Assembly (NCBI GenBank): GCA_027627225.1
Contig: CM051038.1
Span: forward strand, 42,171,848-42,235,847
DNA: 64,000 bases
Direction of reading: 5' to 3'
From: Congeria kusceri
Taxonomy: Eukaryota > Mollusca > Bivalvia > Myida > Dreissenidae
Notes under the pieces: generated by a model
Told to the model about the DNA's origin: nothing
Seen by the model: only the letters and a program-made list of their open reading frames with translations
The model's database searches: none
Made by a program: the position numbers and the translations under genes
In this document: positions 10,141 to 22,205 of the stretch, in pieces
How positions within the stretch are numbered: the stretch's first letter is position 1
Layout of the letters: every line of letters begins with the position of its first letter

Positions 10141-11600
10141 TTCAAATATATTTGCTGATTTGTTCTTATCAAATATCTCATTATTTATTATACTATTTAG
10201 TATTTATTTAACGTACACGGCGTAGTATAGCGCATTTATATCATCTAATATCATTTATAGTGCAATTTGAAATCAATTTTTCGTTGCTATACTCCCTTTA
10301 AGTCCACATAAAATTAAAATTGTATCTATAAATAATACGACAGGGTGGACCGTTCCAGTGTTTGTTACTTATACTGTAGATAATATCCCAGAAGGCTCAA
10401 ATATGCTCGTTCAGCATTGTTAAGTGTTTAGAATGTAAAGAAAGGAAAACATCTGTATCATTTGGGTCCAGTCATAGCTCAAATCGTGATAGTGAAAGAC
10501 ATCGCGACCCAATCGTATCCTATCGTAACAGAGCGGATTGATTCGTGATAAGCGTATCAAACCTAATCTGTACGTACTAAAACGTTTTATTCGCGGAACC
10601 TCATCGTGATGATCTTGTCAGATCGAGAACCAATCATGAACTCGATCGAAACAATCCCGGAACGTATGTAATCGTGTATAAACTGGAGATCAGACCGTGA
10701 CAGATAGTGACACTTGCAATTGACAAATCGTATCCAGATCGCAACAGAGCAAAAAACATCGTATCACAACATATGGACTCGCATCACATCGTATCCAAGC
10801 CTGAAATCTCAGAGAAATAGCACGATCAGCTACGAGTGGCGAATCTTGGCGTTCGTGACGGATCGCACGATAGTGGGAACCTATCATTAACAGTAAAAAC
10901 ATGGGTAAAAGCATCACTATGTGTACAGACAACGATCAAATACTGTCATAAACTGTATGTTTCATTGAAAAAATAGAAGTTGAACAAGCTTGCACTTTCC
11001 TTGAACCCGGAATTCCCGATTTAAAAAATACCGCGGTTTTTCCCAATACAAGCACCTGGTTCAAGTGTGCGCATGCGCGACTCGACAAAACTAAACTGTC
11101 ATGTGATTATCCTAAATATAAAAGGCGCTATTTTTACATTGCTCAATGGGTTATAGTGTCTGTATATCGCTTTAGATTTTATGACGATAAAAGGAGGAGA
11201 ACTACATAAAATAATTGTTTTTCAGGTAAATAAAAACACACGTGTCTAATTGTTTATACGATTATGTATGAAAATCGAGTATTTGTGACAATTGTCTTTT
11301 GTTTTTACGATTAGACCATCTGGAGTTGAGTCCCTTTAATGTCGTATTATTATAGCTATATCTCTACAGTTAAGTTGTATACACACAATTTTGTGTTTTG
11401 GGTGTTTTGGGTGTGTTTATAAGTGTAACAGATTCAATAACACTTTTAAAAACGAGCGTTTTGAAATCACTGTTCTTTTGGAATTTGCTGCCAGTTTACA
11501 TGACACGCGCAGAGTTTTCTATAGACAAAAAGAATACAGTTCACAGTTCTTAAACTTGCAATAAACAATATTGTAATTGAAGAAAATGCTATCAGGTTAT
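10141..11600. other. Non-coding; ATCG-rich quasi-repeat at 10440-10900
   Basis: 10440-10900 is unusually rich in ATCGTAT, ATCGTGA and GATCG words on both strands without a fixed period, like a decayed short-unit satellite. The rest is AT-rich with no gene seen. Confidence 0.4.
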
Positions 11601-11605
11601 GTAAC

Positions 11606-11755
11606 AATCGAAATAAACACCGATATGGAGTTCTGATGCGGTTTATCAAACACCCACTCGGGCTGACGCCCTCGTGGTTTAATTCATGCGCCCCAGAACT
11701 CCAAATCAATGTTTATTAGCCGATAAACAATTCTAAATCGTTATTTCTTAAATAT
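11606..11755. repeat. Palindromic CCACTCGGGC element, copy 2
   Basis: Contains CCACTCGGGCTGACGCCC and CTCGTGGTTTAATTC forming the central palindrome. It is flanked by the inverted arms AAATAAACACCGATATGGAGTT and AACTCCAAATCAATGTTTATT. The same architecture occurs at 48610, 55850 and 61102. Confidence 0.6.
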
Positions 11756-12159
11756 ATGACGAATGGTCTAATGCTGTAGAAAAGTACACGTTATATCAAT
11801 GCAAATTTCTATGGAATTCAGTAATTGAAGAAAAACAATACAGCAACATAAATAATCAACAAATTATTATGTAAGATGACCACTCTCTAGTGTTAACTTT
11901 ACTAAAATAGCAATATTAGCTTAACGAATTGATTGCAATTACTATGTTGTCATTCAATTATATCTTGGATATTAAATTTCAGTCGTTTTTATACATATCC
12001 CAATTATGAATATATGTAAATTTATTGCAGTTTTACGAACATGTATAACTGAACAACTGCTACAATTATTTTTCTGTTTTGCAACGTTAATTGTGTCTGA
12101 TCGAGCTATAGTATCGCTAATAAATGTCCTGTCATGTTATATAACAATTAAATACTGAT

Positions 12160-12260
12160 ATCGGCTATATATATAAGTCACCAGATGATCTCACATTATA
12201 TCGCGTAGGCGGATATGCAGACGCTTCTGGGGCATATGCAAACTAAGCCTCCTAGATGAC
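12160..12260 (+). repeat. CGCGTAGGCGGA dispersed repeat, copy 1 (fragment)
   Basis: TATAAGTCACCAGATG..TCTCACATTATATCGCGTAGGCGGA matches 46960-47290 and 52018-52280. AACTAAGCCTCCTAGATGAC downstream corresponds to ATAAGCTTCCTCGGTGAC in copy 3. This copy appears truncated on both sides. Confidence 0.6.
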
Positions 12261-12454
12261 TCTTAAGCGTTTTGTAAGCTCACGTGATATGCATGTCTTG
12301 CCATTACACGGAACTATTTAAATGCGTGCCAGTTTGGCATAACGACTGCAGGCCAAACGACATAAGAGTAGTGTGTCCTGACTACTTGTTTCTTTTAATG
12401 TTAATGATTTGTTTGTGGTTACTGTCGGCGCAAACATGTTTAAATGAATAGTAT

Positions 12455-13265
12455 TGTAATGACCTAGTCTAGTCATTTGTACCTGTTTTCTGTTTTACCT
12501 ACGTAAACTGCTTTCTCCATTTGTTTGGTTTGTATACTAATACTAAGACTAATATTGATAATAGTAATAATACTTATTTTGCACTTACCTCGATATTTAC
12601 TTAGCCTCTTAGGGCTGCATGTACCTCCATTGTTTACATCTTGTAACACTATTTTCCGTAACTTTTCCATTTAATCCATGAGTTATAAAATGCACCCAAG
12701 ATAAGACTGTGTATGTAATTTCCTGTTTCCATCGTTCTTGATGTATATGAACAAGCCATATTTATACATTAATGTAACATTGTTTTAAAATAATGCATAA
12801 ACCTGACCTGTCATGGCCGCTATGACACAGTATTTGCCAGCATCCTGTTGAATTCTGACAGCTTAGGCTGACAGTTTCTGATTGGGTGATTTCCGAGCTG
12901 TCAGAATTCTATTGGCTGAATATTATCATGCTGTCAATCTGTCATATAGTCTTTGGTCAGTTGACGTCACGTGGTCACTTTCGTGAAAGTATATAAGGGC
13001 GGGCAAATTAGAATTGGGGAGCACAACTTCCATCTCAGTGTCTCACGTGAAATAGTTAAAATCCATACAACTGTTGTGGGCAGAAGTAAGTAAGAATACA
13101 TACAAATACGAAAGTGTCCACCCAGTTACAGATTCCTAAAGACCTACATGAACTACAGTAGTGTTTAAATTATTTAATATGTGGTAACTAATAAATTCCG
13201 TGTTTAACTGCCACGTTTTGTTTGTTTAAATGTATGGAAAGCATGTACTCCAGTGGTTCGTTACA
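12455..13265 (+). mobile_element. Solo LTR (811 bp) of an LTR retrotransposon
   Basis: The segment starts TGTAATG and ends CGTTACA (inverted TGTAA/TTACA ends) and is flanked on both sides by GTAT (12451-12454 and 13266-13269), a 4-bp target duplication. Inside are CCAAT-type boxes, a CRE-type TGACGTCACGTGG (from 12962), a TATA box TATATAAGGG at 12990 and a poly(A) signal AATAAA at 13190. That order is expected for U3-R-U5. GAATTCTGACAGC near 12850 is inversely repeated near 12898. No internal coding region or second LTR is adjacent, so it is a solo LTR left by recombination. Confidence 0.65.
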
Positions 13266-13269
13266 GTAT

Positions 13270-14393
13270 TGATAAACTTTATGGTGTAACTTAACTTCCA
13301 ACAAATCTAGATGTTAGTGTTTTCTCCTCCAACGGTCCAAATAAGGATATTTCAATATTTTTTTCGTCTGCTACAGACATTAAATATATAAAAATTAAAT
13401 TAATGTGTATATTTAAAATCCGATGTTTATATTTAAGTATTATTTATTTCTAAAACTTGCAGATCTGTTCAAAAAATTAAATTCATCCACTTTGGCCCGC
13501 AATATAACATCGTATATATATATACATACAGCTCGCACTTCATTGCTTTCCGACGCCCATCAATTATGTTTCAATTAGCATGGTTGGGACTAATGCTAAT
13601 GTACTCTTATTTGAATACCACGTGTCATTGTTCAATACAACACCATCTAACATTATGCTTCACTTAGCTTCATCTAAACAAATCTGAATTATTCTGCAAA
13701 ATGTCTTTTGTCATGACATTAACTTAATGAATTAACAATGAATTCTCTATGAAATCTCTTATAGTGTATTTGTGTACCTAAATGTTATGATATTTCGCAT
13801 TTCTATAATTTAATGAACTATCTGTGTTTTTTCCAGGGACAGACACGTAATTTTACCATTATTCGATAACGCACCTTATCATGCTGTTTCTAAATAGGTA
13901 TAGCTTGATCTGGTGAAATCAAGAAATACCACCCATTATAATGGTAAATTAATTTAGAGTCTTCGTCGAAAAGTATGTTTGTGTTTTCCTATTACACAAG
14001 GTCAAAGTTGTATTAGTTGCATACAAGCATACATGAAATGCCACCTATATGAACGCATACTTATATGCTATGTTACCTATACATAAACAAATACAAACAT
14101 TTGAGATCGCACATGTATTTAAAAAAAATCTCACATATATGGAAGCATATATGAGTACATGAAATTACATATGACATCTGACATGCCCAAACGTACGTCA
14201 TACAAATATACATTTACTGTACGTATAATGATATTTCTCATTAAATGATGGTACATATATATCACGTAAATCTCTCATGGATACACTTGTGCATAATAAA
14301 TCACATATATGAAAGTATATGAGATAGCGCACTTGGTGGCCAAGTCTCTATTTCAAATACCATCGTATGTGAGTAAACCGGTCTTAATGCATG
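13270..14393. other. AT-rich; ACATATATGAA-type degenerate repeats at 14030-14330
   Basis: No gene recognised. From 14030 the words ACATATATGAA, CATATATGGAAGCATATATG and similar recur, resembling the degenerate satellite at 56215-56600. Confidence 0.45.
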
Positions 14394-14575
14394 TGCGTAA
14401 AGTGTCGTCCCGGATTAGCCTCTGCAGTCCGTACACATTAATACAGGACGACACTTTCCGCTTTTATGGTATTTTCTGTTTCAATGTAGTCTCTTCTTAA
14501 CATAAATCTGTGCGAACTGCACAGGCTAATCCAGGACGAAAATGTACGCACATGCATTAAGTTCGGGTTTCCAAC
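14394..14575. repeat. GGCGTG..TGGGAAAA family element (internal part)
   Basis: Shares with 24934-25136 the words CAGTCCG(C/T)ACA, GGACGACACTTTCCGCTT, TATTTTCTGTTT, AGTCTCTTCTTAACATAAAT and ACGCACATGCA(T/C)TAAG. These are typical of a dispersed family I associate with dreissenid mussels. Confidence 0.65.
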
Positions 14576-14793
14576 GACATGATACTTATGTTCTATGTAA
14601 AGGTTGTATTTCCATGTATTCATTATTTCTTTATTACAATCAATTTATTTAAGGCTTAAAACACTTGACAAGAGCGGAGAACAAATGGACCATGTATCAT
14701 TGACATGGGTGAAGGTCATATGATGACTTTTGGTTGGGGAGATTTGTGTATGCAGACTGGCTATTATATGAATACGTTTTCTGAATATTGCAG

Positions 14794-15143
14794 GAATCCC
14801 ACTGTGGACTATGTGGGGAAGTAAATGGGAACACTTCTACGTACAACATTCCACTAGAAAGTTTCACCAAACTTGACGACATTAAAGCGGTAATCAATTG
14901 ACGTAGATGTTTCCTTCCGACCAAATCTCAATGGGCATGTGGAGTTTCGGTTATGCAAAGTCGGCAAGATTGCTGCGAACGATGCTACCGTCTGTAGGAA
15001 ACGTGACCCACTGTTTGTCGGAAATGGACGTACACAAGCCATGTTTAAGCCAGACTCTGGACAACGCAATGCGATACTAAAATTGCACATGCCGTCGAAT
15101 CAGTCTTGCACGAGATGCGTGATACAGGCGAAATGAGTCCCAG
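14794..15143 (+). pseudogene. AA15-like domain, central exon (frameshift and W-to-stop)
   Basis: Acceptor TGAATATTGCAG precedes 14794 and donor CCCAG|GTATAT follows 15143. The translation gives SHCGLCGEVNG, then (after a one-base frame change near 14893-14899) IDVDVSFRPNLNGHVEFRLC, and ends QSCTRCVIQAK, stop, VPG. These match the AA15 landmarks CGVCGD, TANHxGxFExxLC and CSQCVLQWxxxAG. The stop TGA at 15134-15136 lies where the family has Trp, so it is a TGG-to-TGA change. The family's second copper-brace His (ANH) is replaced here (PNL), suggesting that the copper site was already lost. Confidence 0.65.
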
Positions 15144-15451
15144 GTATATTCAATGTACTTGCCTTTATTCTCCACGGAGCAGTTAAACAAACTGTTTATA
15201 TGCTTGTCTGTCTGTGTATGTGTATGTTGGTCTTTGCGTGTGTTAGTGCTTGTGTATTGGTCGGTCATCTTTTCTGTTTGTGTGTCAGTATTAGTGGAGT
15301 TAGCAGTCACCATTTGATGGAACATAAATATTTTTCTTTTTTACAGAGCTATTACACTCTTGATTGCTCTATTTATGTCAGTCATTTCCTATACAATATT
15401 TCAACACAGTCATTAGGAATATGATGTATTTATATTTTGCTAAATGTGAAG

Positions 15452-15600
15452 TCATAACATGACCGTCTGGAATGTTGCATGTCCCGGTGCACCAATGGAA
15501 GCGAGCATATTCTTTGACTGCGCAACAGTGTCAGTTACCGTCTCAGAGCTTCCCGCTCAAACAATGCCAAGTGACATGTTAGTGCAACACCACTCCGGTA
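15452..15600 (+). pseudogene. AA15-like domain, C-terminal part
   Basis: The frame from 15456 reads NMTVWNVACPGAPMEASIFF followed by DCATVSV, matching the AA15 C-terminal pattern of a Cys, a Gly-rich turn, a Glu-Phe pair and CADV-like ending. An AG at 15450-15451 could be the acceptor, but the phase does not match the previous exon cleanly. The frame then runs straight into the low-complexity stalk. Confidence 0.5.
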
Positions 15601-18321
15601 TCCAGACTGCGAACGGTGTTGTTGGTATATCAGAAACTGGTATTAACACGATAGAACCATTTAGAAACACTCGAATTTCGGAGCAACGAGGAGCAAGTCG
15701 TGGTCGTGACCTTGCAGAAAGACGTCAATCATCCGCTGTTATTTCCGGTGACAAATTAATTACCGATCAGACTTTGGGCTCGAACAATCTCGGATCAGAA
15801 TTATTTTAGCAGAGTACACAGAGACAGCTGAGATTACGACAGCACGCTCGTATACCCAAAACATTGATCATTCCGCGAATATTTCGATTCCCGATGACAC
15901 AATTCAAAGTCAGGTTAATACTCAAGTGGAATTTTGTTTAGGCAATTTTGTTCGTAGTGATGCGATAAGTGAGAATGGAATAGTACCACTACAACAAGGT
16001 CCCGTTGAAACAATAGCTCAAGTAGATATGAACTACTTAAACTATTATTTTCCAAAAAGCAAGGGAAATACAAGTTTGATCTAATACTTACGTAAAAAGA
16101 CAGTGCGATGTCAGATACTCCTACTAATGACTTAAGTACAGGTTCTGATGTAACAAGCAATGACTTCACCAGCACAAACAAAATTGAACGTGGTGCACAC
16201 TTTTCAGGTATAATTGAAGTACATTACACGAACAATATGTTAACGGAAGGAAAGTCTACAACTGACCAGAATCGATTATCAAGAAGTACAGTGGATGAAT
16301 CTAGACGACACGCAAATAGGATGAATACATCAACAGAAATGATTTTAAACAAAGACCAGGTCATTTAAGTGTAGGTTTGTTTGGATGTGCAAGGACTGTG
16401 GTAGAAACGGACAAAATAGACATATTACCTTCTGTTCATTTTACCGCAACAAAAGAAGATGTGAACGAAAAACGACGACCGACGGTCAATACTGTACTAA
16501 AAAGCGTAACAAATACGAACGTAAAGGTAATGCAGGCAGAAAACATCATACACACTTCCGTTACCAATACATCAAACATTATATCTGGAGTACATTCTGA
16601 TGGAATGCAAAATGCGCAACTGATGACACCAGAAAACCATGATAATATTGTAGACGAAAATGTAAATGTGAGCCATGTTAGCGTTACTGCTAATATAACC
16701 CACATTGGTTTGGAATCAAAAGTAGAAACTGCGGATTTGTTGATCCCGAAATCAAATGCAACACAAATTCCGTCGAATATGGTTACAGCTTTGCTCACCA
16801 ATTACATTGTTAACACGACACATTCAAATGTGTCTGAATGGACAACAAGCGTAACAGATCAGGCAATCTCTATTTCAAGCCAGGTGGATTCCACTAATTA
16901 CATAGCTAACACATTACAATCAAATACAGTCGATACACCTAGAGGCACAAACGGCACAACTGTTGTTGATGCAGAAGGAATACAAACAATTGTTGAAATA
17001 CAGACGGCAGCAGTTATCCCGACCCTCTCAGTTGTCACCGTTTCGACTCAACCAACACTCACTTCTACTGGTCCTGATGTTACAATTCCACCTACTGCAA
17101 TCGCACCATATAGATCATCAATGAAAGGAAGTTGATTACTATTATTATAACTACTTTTATGATTAACCGGAGATCAACGCCACTGCAGATTCATTAGATA
17201 ACAACACTGCTAACTAGGTTGTTACGACTGAGATATCATATACAAACGATATCCTCGTTAATAGTGAACACCAATACTTAGACAATGCATCTACAGTGAA
17301 GAAAAGTTTTGGAGCTAGTAACATTTTAGACATAAATTTTAATACTTGGATTAATGAAAGCGATATACTAATTGCACGACCATTGAATACTTTCTCTGAG
17401 AATAATAGAGCACGGTTATCTGAATTGACCTCCTCTAAAAGACAGCAGACCATTTCTCCATTTACATATTTGAAGCACTTTCAAGTCGAGGAACACCTTT
17501 CTAGGAATAGTTCGGCAAAATGTAGTGTCAATTACAACATCAGTTATGGACAATATGTTAATGCAACATAAATTGTGGCACTTAACGCAACTGATGCTAC
17601 AATATTCGATGTAGCGGAACACAAAACTGCTGGAAATATTCCGGTGATCAATAAACACGAAAGAGTTACAATGGAAGCAACTTTTGTTAGGAAGTCTAAA
17701 AATACCTCAAACACCGAGGCCAGTAATACAAGTTCAGCAAAGCAGCAATCTAGGGACAATACCTTTAATACTTTGGGGTATGCAATATCCTCCATCTGGA
17801 CAACCTTAACACGAAATGAAAGTAGCAATACGCAAGTAACCACATTTGGAATGACAACAACCGTTTTGTATCCTACAAAAGATCCCCTTTTTAATTTTGA
17901 AGCTTTTGCCACTACACCAGATGCATAAAATGATGTTAAAACGCCGTCCGATAAGGTATCAAACAACAGTTCATTTACTGTATCTCAAACGGGCCCAACG
18001 CATGCAGTGGATGATACGTCTGTTAAACTCTCTACAACTACAACTACACCAAATCCCGTTGTCGAGTTAAACATTTCAACATCTGAAGATAGTTCTACGT
18101 TGTCTTCACCGACGGAGAGAACTTTAAATTTCTTTTACGATAAAAATATCAACGTTGATCGGCTTGGAGGCAGTCCTGTTGACCATCTTTACACTGATTC
18201 CACTATTAATAAACCGCCACTTAAGAACGTTGACAATTCTAAATCTTTAGTCGGTAATTGGACAATTAAGTTCGGAAATGAAATACGTCAGTCACTAAAT
18301 TATGTTTGTTTTGATGTAACA

Positions 18322-18591
18322 AGTTCATTGACATCTGATGAAAGATCGACAAACGCCAACTCTTTAATAGTAGTGAAGGAAGCAACATCAGCAGATATAA
18401 ACAACACAACTATTGCTGACAACATCATTGTAACAATTCTTAATTTAAAACTAACACATTCATTGACGTTTGAAAGAGCACGTTCGATAAACGCCAATTA
18501 TCCGAGAGTTACGGTTGAAACATCGACGGATAAATCCTACACAAATATTGCACACAAAATAATCTTAACAATGCTAAAATCTAATCAAACA
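18322..18591 (+). repeat. 45-residue tandem repeat inside the mucin-like stalk
   Basis: Two successive 135-bp units begin at 18325 and 18460: SLTSDERSTNANS.. / SLTFERARSINAN.., each ending in a helix-like IADNIIVTILNLK / IAHKIILTMLKSN. The period is a multiple of three and both units are in one frame, as expected for repeat expansion in a coding stalk before decay. Confidence 0.55.
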
Positions 18592-21287
18592 TGGCCAAGA
18601 AAAGACAACGTGCATTTAGTAGATAGTACTAACAATGTTCGAAATATAAACTCTTCTTTGCATACAACTGTCGCCTTATCGGAAATTCTGACAAAATCCT
18701 CCACACATATTTCAAGAACGGAATCAACAGTACACCTAACAGATCGGAAAAACACCATGAAATCATTTGACCTCAACTTTGGTCCAATACAAAACGAAAA
18801 TGAGACATCAAACGCAAGTACACACAATGAAACATTTGCCACTGAAAGGGAAATAAATAGTCCTGTAATAAATAAAGTAAATGAAAACATTAGTCATTCA
18901 AAAACGGTAGATAAAGGGAAAGCTATTATTGTTCAAGTCAAAACGGTTGATAACCAAAAGTTGAATGATAACCGTCATGACATTTCGTTTACGCCAACTA
19001 GTACGCCAGAAATTGCGAACGTTAACAACAACATGCACATAACAGAACGGCAACGTTTACCCTCCCTTAATAATTTTCAAATATAGCTTGGCATGAAGCT
19101 ATTTGAAAACCAGAACATGAAATTAATATCATCGAAGTACAAGCTGATGCCAAAGACTCCTATAAAAAATACCAGTATTTTCAAATTCAAAGACAACACA
19201 GGTCTCTCAAACTTAAACACTGAAATGAAAAATCAACTAATTAATGTTAGAAAAACAATGACTCCTATTGGAGAAAATTTTACAAAGAAGGTTGCTATAG
19301 GTTCGGATAAAATACACTCAGAATCTCCTCAACAATAAATAACCGTTAAAAACAGTTTAAATCCAACAAAACGTATAAACGAACCGCTGAAAGAAAATAA
19401 AGCAATTCTTGGACTTTCATTAAACGGTAATACAGACGCTAACAGAAAACCACCGAAAAGAACAGACACACCTATAGATAATCCGGATATTGTCCGTACC
19501 CCAGAACATATGCCTCCAATCACTGTAAAAGCAAATACAAAGAAAACCATTCAGTCTAGTGAAAATGATGATAAGAAACGTGGACTATACATAAATGCAA
19601 ATAACACTGCAGAAAATGCAAACAATTTTTCCAGTTCAACAAGATTCAAACTCTACCAGAAAATGCCGAAGAATTAGATGTGAACAACCTGCCTTCATTG
19701 AACAAAGGAAGTAATCCCATGGGCAGTTGGAGGACTTCCGATAAAATAAAAATTCATCAAACCCAGGAACAAAAATCAAATCCAGCAGCACCACATGGAG
19801 CAAACATTATGTTCTAGATAATACAAGTAGTGAAACGAATGACCACATTTAGAGAACACTTGAAGCTTTAGTGATTGAACTGAAGGCAAGAGAAAAAGAC
19901 AAGAATGTGTCAACCATAACATCATTCTTCCAGCTAGAGCAGACCACTATGAAACCCGTTTCTTCCATCCAGTATTTGCCATTTGGCAGCTCAGGTCCAC
20001 TTTACCAAGCACCGAACAATGTAGTACAAGTACCTTACGAAATGCATGCTCGAGACTAAAAGTCAAATACCAATTTTATTCCATTAGACATATACGCAAA
20101 GAACTGAACATAGAATCATATTTACAAGGACCGTCCACTGATCAATCTTTTGACGCATCGTTTAATACCCAAAACAAAATAACGAATACTTCATGAATAG
20201 TTTGCCGAGTACACTGATAAACAAACCAAGAAACAGAAATCGCAAAATAGTATGAGACCTAATTTTGACGCTAGAACTGCATTGACTTCAAAGTCGGAAA
20301 ATATTCAAAATCGCAGTTCTGTAATTCTTCCAAAAGTGCAACTCTTGTCTAAATTAAATGGCAGGAGAAAAGGTCAATCGCACGATAAAAGGAACACGTT
20401 GCTGTATGTTAACTCAAGACAAAACATGAAAACGAACTTGAACATTATTCCCGGTGTTTCACAAGCTAGTGCAGGGATACTGATTAAGAAAATGGCAAGT
20501 GATGTAATAAGTTATAGTTCTCAGAATGTTATAGAAATACAACACGTGTGACTATACTACTAGAGAGCTCTGGTATAAATCAAAAAAAGATCCGATGAAT
20601 ACTGTAAGAACTCAGTTTGAAACACGTTCCCCATCGGTAAACCACCAAGACGTTATTTCAATTGAAGGAAAATATTTCATTGGACAAATGCGACGAAACG
20701 CGTTAGGTCAATTCGAGCCCATCCCATTGGCCTCTGTTATCATAAGCACGAGTCCACCACCGTATACAACAATTATCGAAGGCGCGTTTACTAACGTTGA
20801 TCCTACCATGCCATCAAACGCACAGGTTCAAGACATCAGTCAACGTTTTGGTACGGTGTCAAGCAACACAATTCCCGCCTCATTTGATAAAATTCAAACA
20901 CGCAAGGAAACATCTGGTGAACGCATAGATGAGTTTAAACGACATGCTTCTGCTATCTCTAACATGATTGATGAAACAATCACACCGACTAGCGATTCAA
21001 CTAGCGATGTTAAACCAAAGTTGTTGTATTCACAGGAACAGTTATTAAAGGAATTGATTGAACCAGGGCCACGATTGAATGTATCCAAACCTGTTACTAA
21101 AATCTTCGTAAGCCAAGAAGAACTTTTAGGGTCTGTGCATTCAGCTGAATTTTCAAACAATTTAAACAAGCAGCTACACTTAAAGGATCCGGTAAACGTA
21201 AATACAAAACTCTTTCATAACACGGATGCCATGAATAGGCCGGAATCAGTGTTTACTAAAGAATCTGAGACCATTAATGGCATAATA

Positions 21288-21422
21288 TGCCCACATGGCA
21301 AAGATATAGTTTGCCAGGCTGTGGGTATAAATCAGTACATACCTGGAATGGTTATTTGGTGCTTCTCCCACTGTCGTAACGGTGTTTGTCCACGTGACAA
21401 ATGTGAATGCACGTGCGAGGCA
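21288..21422 (+). pseudogene. Cys-rich module 1 of the decayed matrix protein
   Basis: In frame with 20595-21665: ICPHG..VCQAVGINQYIPGM, then WCFSHCRNGVCPRDKCECTC. The spacing WC-x3-C-x4-CP-x3-C-x-C resembles small Cys-rich modules at the C-terminus of invertebrate chitin-interacting secreted proteins (from memory, so tentative). A second module lies at 22098-22205. Confidence 0.5.
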
Positions 21423-22097
21423 GTGCATTATGAGTCCAGTCCAATGGAGAAAGAAAGGAAGGCACTGAATACTAAGAAAATAATTGAACTTACTTTGAAC
21501 GGCTCTAAAGAGAAAACCGTCTTAGTTGATAACTCGAATGTAATATCATCTGACAAACAGACATCACAATCGTCACCAAATGTAAATCGAAGAAATAACT
21601 TCAATGTACAAAGCGACAACCATGTGACTGAAAATCAAACACGTCCCAACATTTCTCAAGGATAAACTTTGCTTCCATTTCTAAGAGGTGTTGGCTTGCC
21701 GATTATGAAACCAATGGCGTTGAGATCCGGCGAATAGATGGCTGCGTTTAAATCCGATGGACAGACATTTGATTCAGTGCTGGACACAACAACTGCAACC
21801 TCTAAACAGAAGGATGCTGCGTATTAGGTCAGCATGGCCGCTTTACCAGAGAAGCCAGGCACCATAAACCCAACACTAATTTTAAATGAATTGTTTGCCA
21901 CGGTACCAAGTTGAGTCGATACATTGAAAAAGACTTCTTACACACAGCATTCGTCCAATAAGCAATCCAGAGACATAATTATTATAAGAAAAGAAAACGC
22001 TTCGCCAGATGCTGGGATTCCTTGAAACGACGTCTCCGACGTCACTAGAACAATCGCTGATAATGCAATACTGGCAAAAGTAAGATCAAGGGATTTA

Positions 22098-22205
22098 ATT
22101 TGTGTGGGAATCAACGCCTGTGTTGGTATGGACGGCATAAACGAGTGGTGTACCAGACTGTGCAAACAGGACATGTGTCCTCTTGACATTTGCAGTTGTT
22201 TGTGA
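22098..22205 (+). pseudogene. Cys-rich module 2, ends the protein
   Basis: The translation from 22098 reads ICVGINACVGMDGINEW, then CTRLCKQDMCPLDICSCL and stop TGA (22203-22205). It aligns with module 1 through VGIN..GM..WC..xC....CP..xCxC. The 420 bp between the modules contain stops in all frames (for example TGA after DAGIP near 22022). Confidence 0.55.

Larger units (their letters stand above)
14794..22205 (+). pseudogene. Decayed gene for a large secreted AA15-like/mucin-like protein
   Basis: Read in order, the plus strand encodes an AA15 (lytic polysaccharide monooxygenase-like) domain in two exons and a Ser/Thr/Asn/Lys-rich stalk spread over about 5.8 kb. Two Cys-rich modules follow, the last ending in CSCL and a stop. 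Long open segments occupy different frames (15459-15809, 15809-16084, 16108-16368, 16377-17135, 17205-19675, 19644-19820, 19815-20059, 20252-20551, 20595-21665, 22020-22205). Within single frames isolated stops interrupt them, for example TAG near 17214, TAA at 17569 and 17926, TAG at 19084 and TAA at 19336. Introns cannot explain three-base gaps, so I read this as a nonsense- and frameshift-ridden pseudogene. The intact LINE nearby argues against general sequencing error. The first exon (signal peptide and N-terminal His) was not found. By family such proteins are extracellular and bind or cleave chitin; here function is probably lost. Confidence 0.7.

Noticed and set aside
12455..13265. Host gene promoter with CRE and TATA at 12962-12996
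   Set aside because: The terminal inverted TGTAA/TTACA, GTAT duplication and downstream AATAAA fit a solo LTR better than a host gene.
17205..19675. Stop-codon reassignment as explanation for in-frame TAA/TAG
   Set aside because: Frame changes also occur nearby, a TGG-to-TGA change occurs upstream, and nuclear code reassignment is not known in molluscs; pseudogene decay is simpler.
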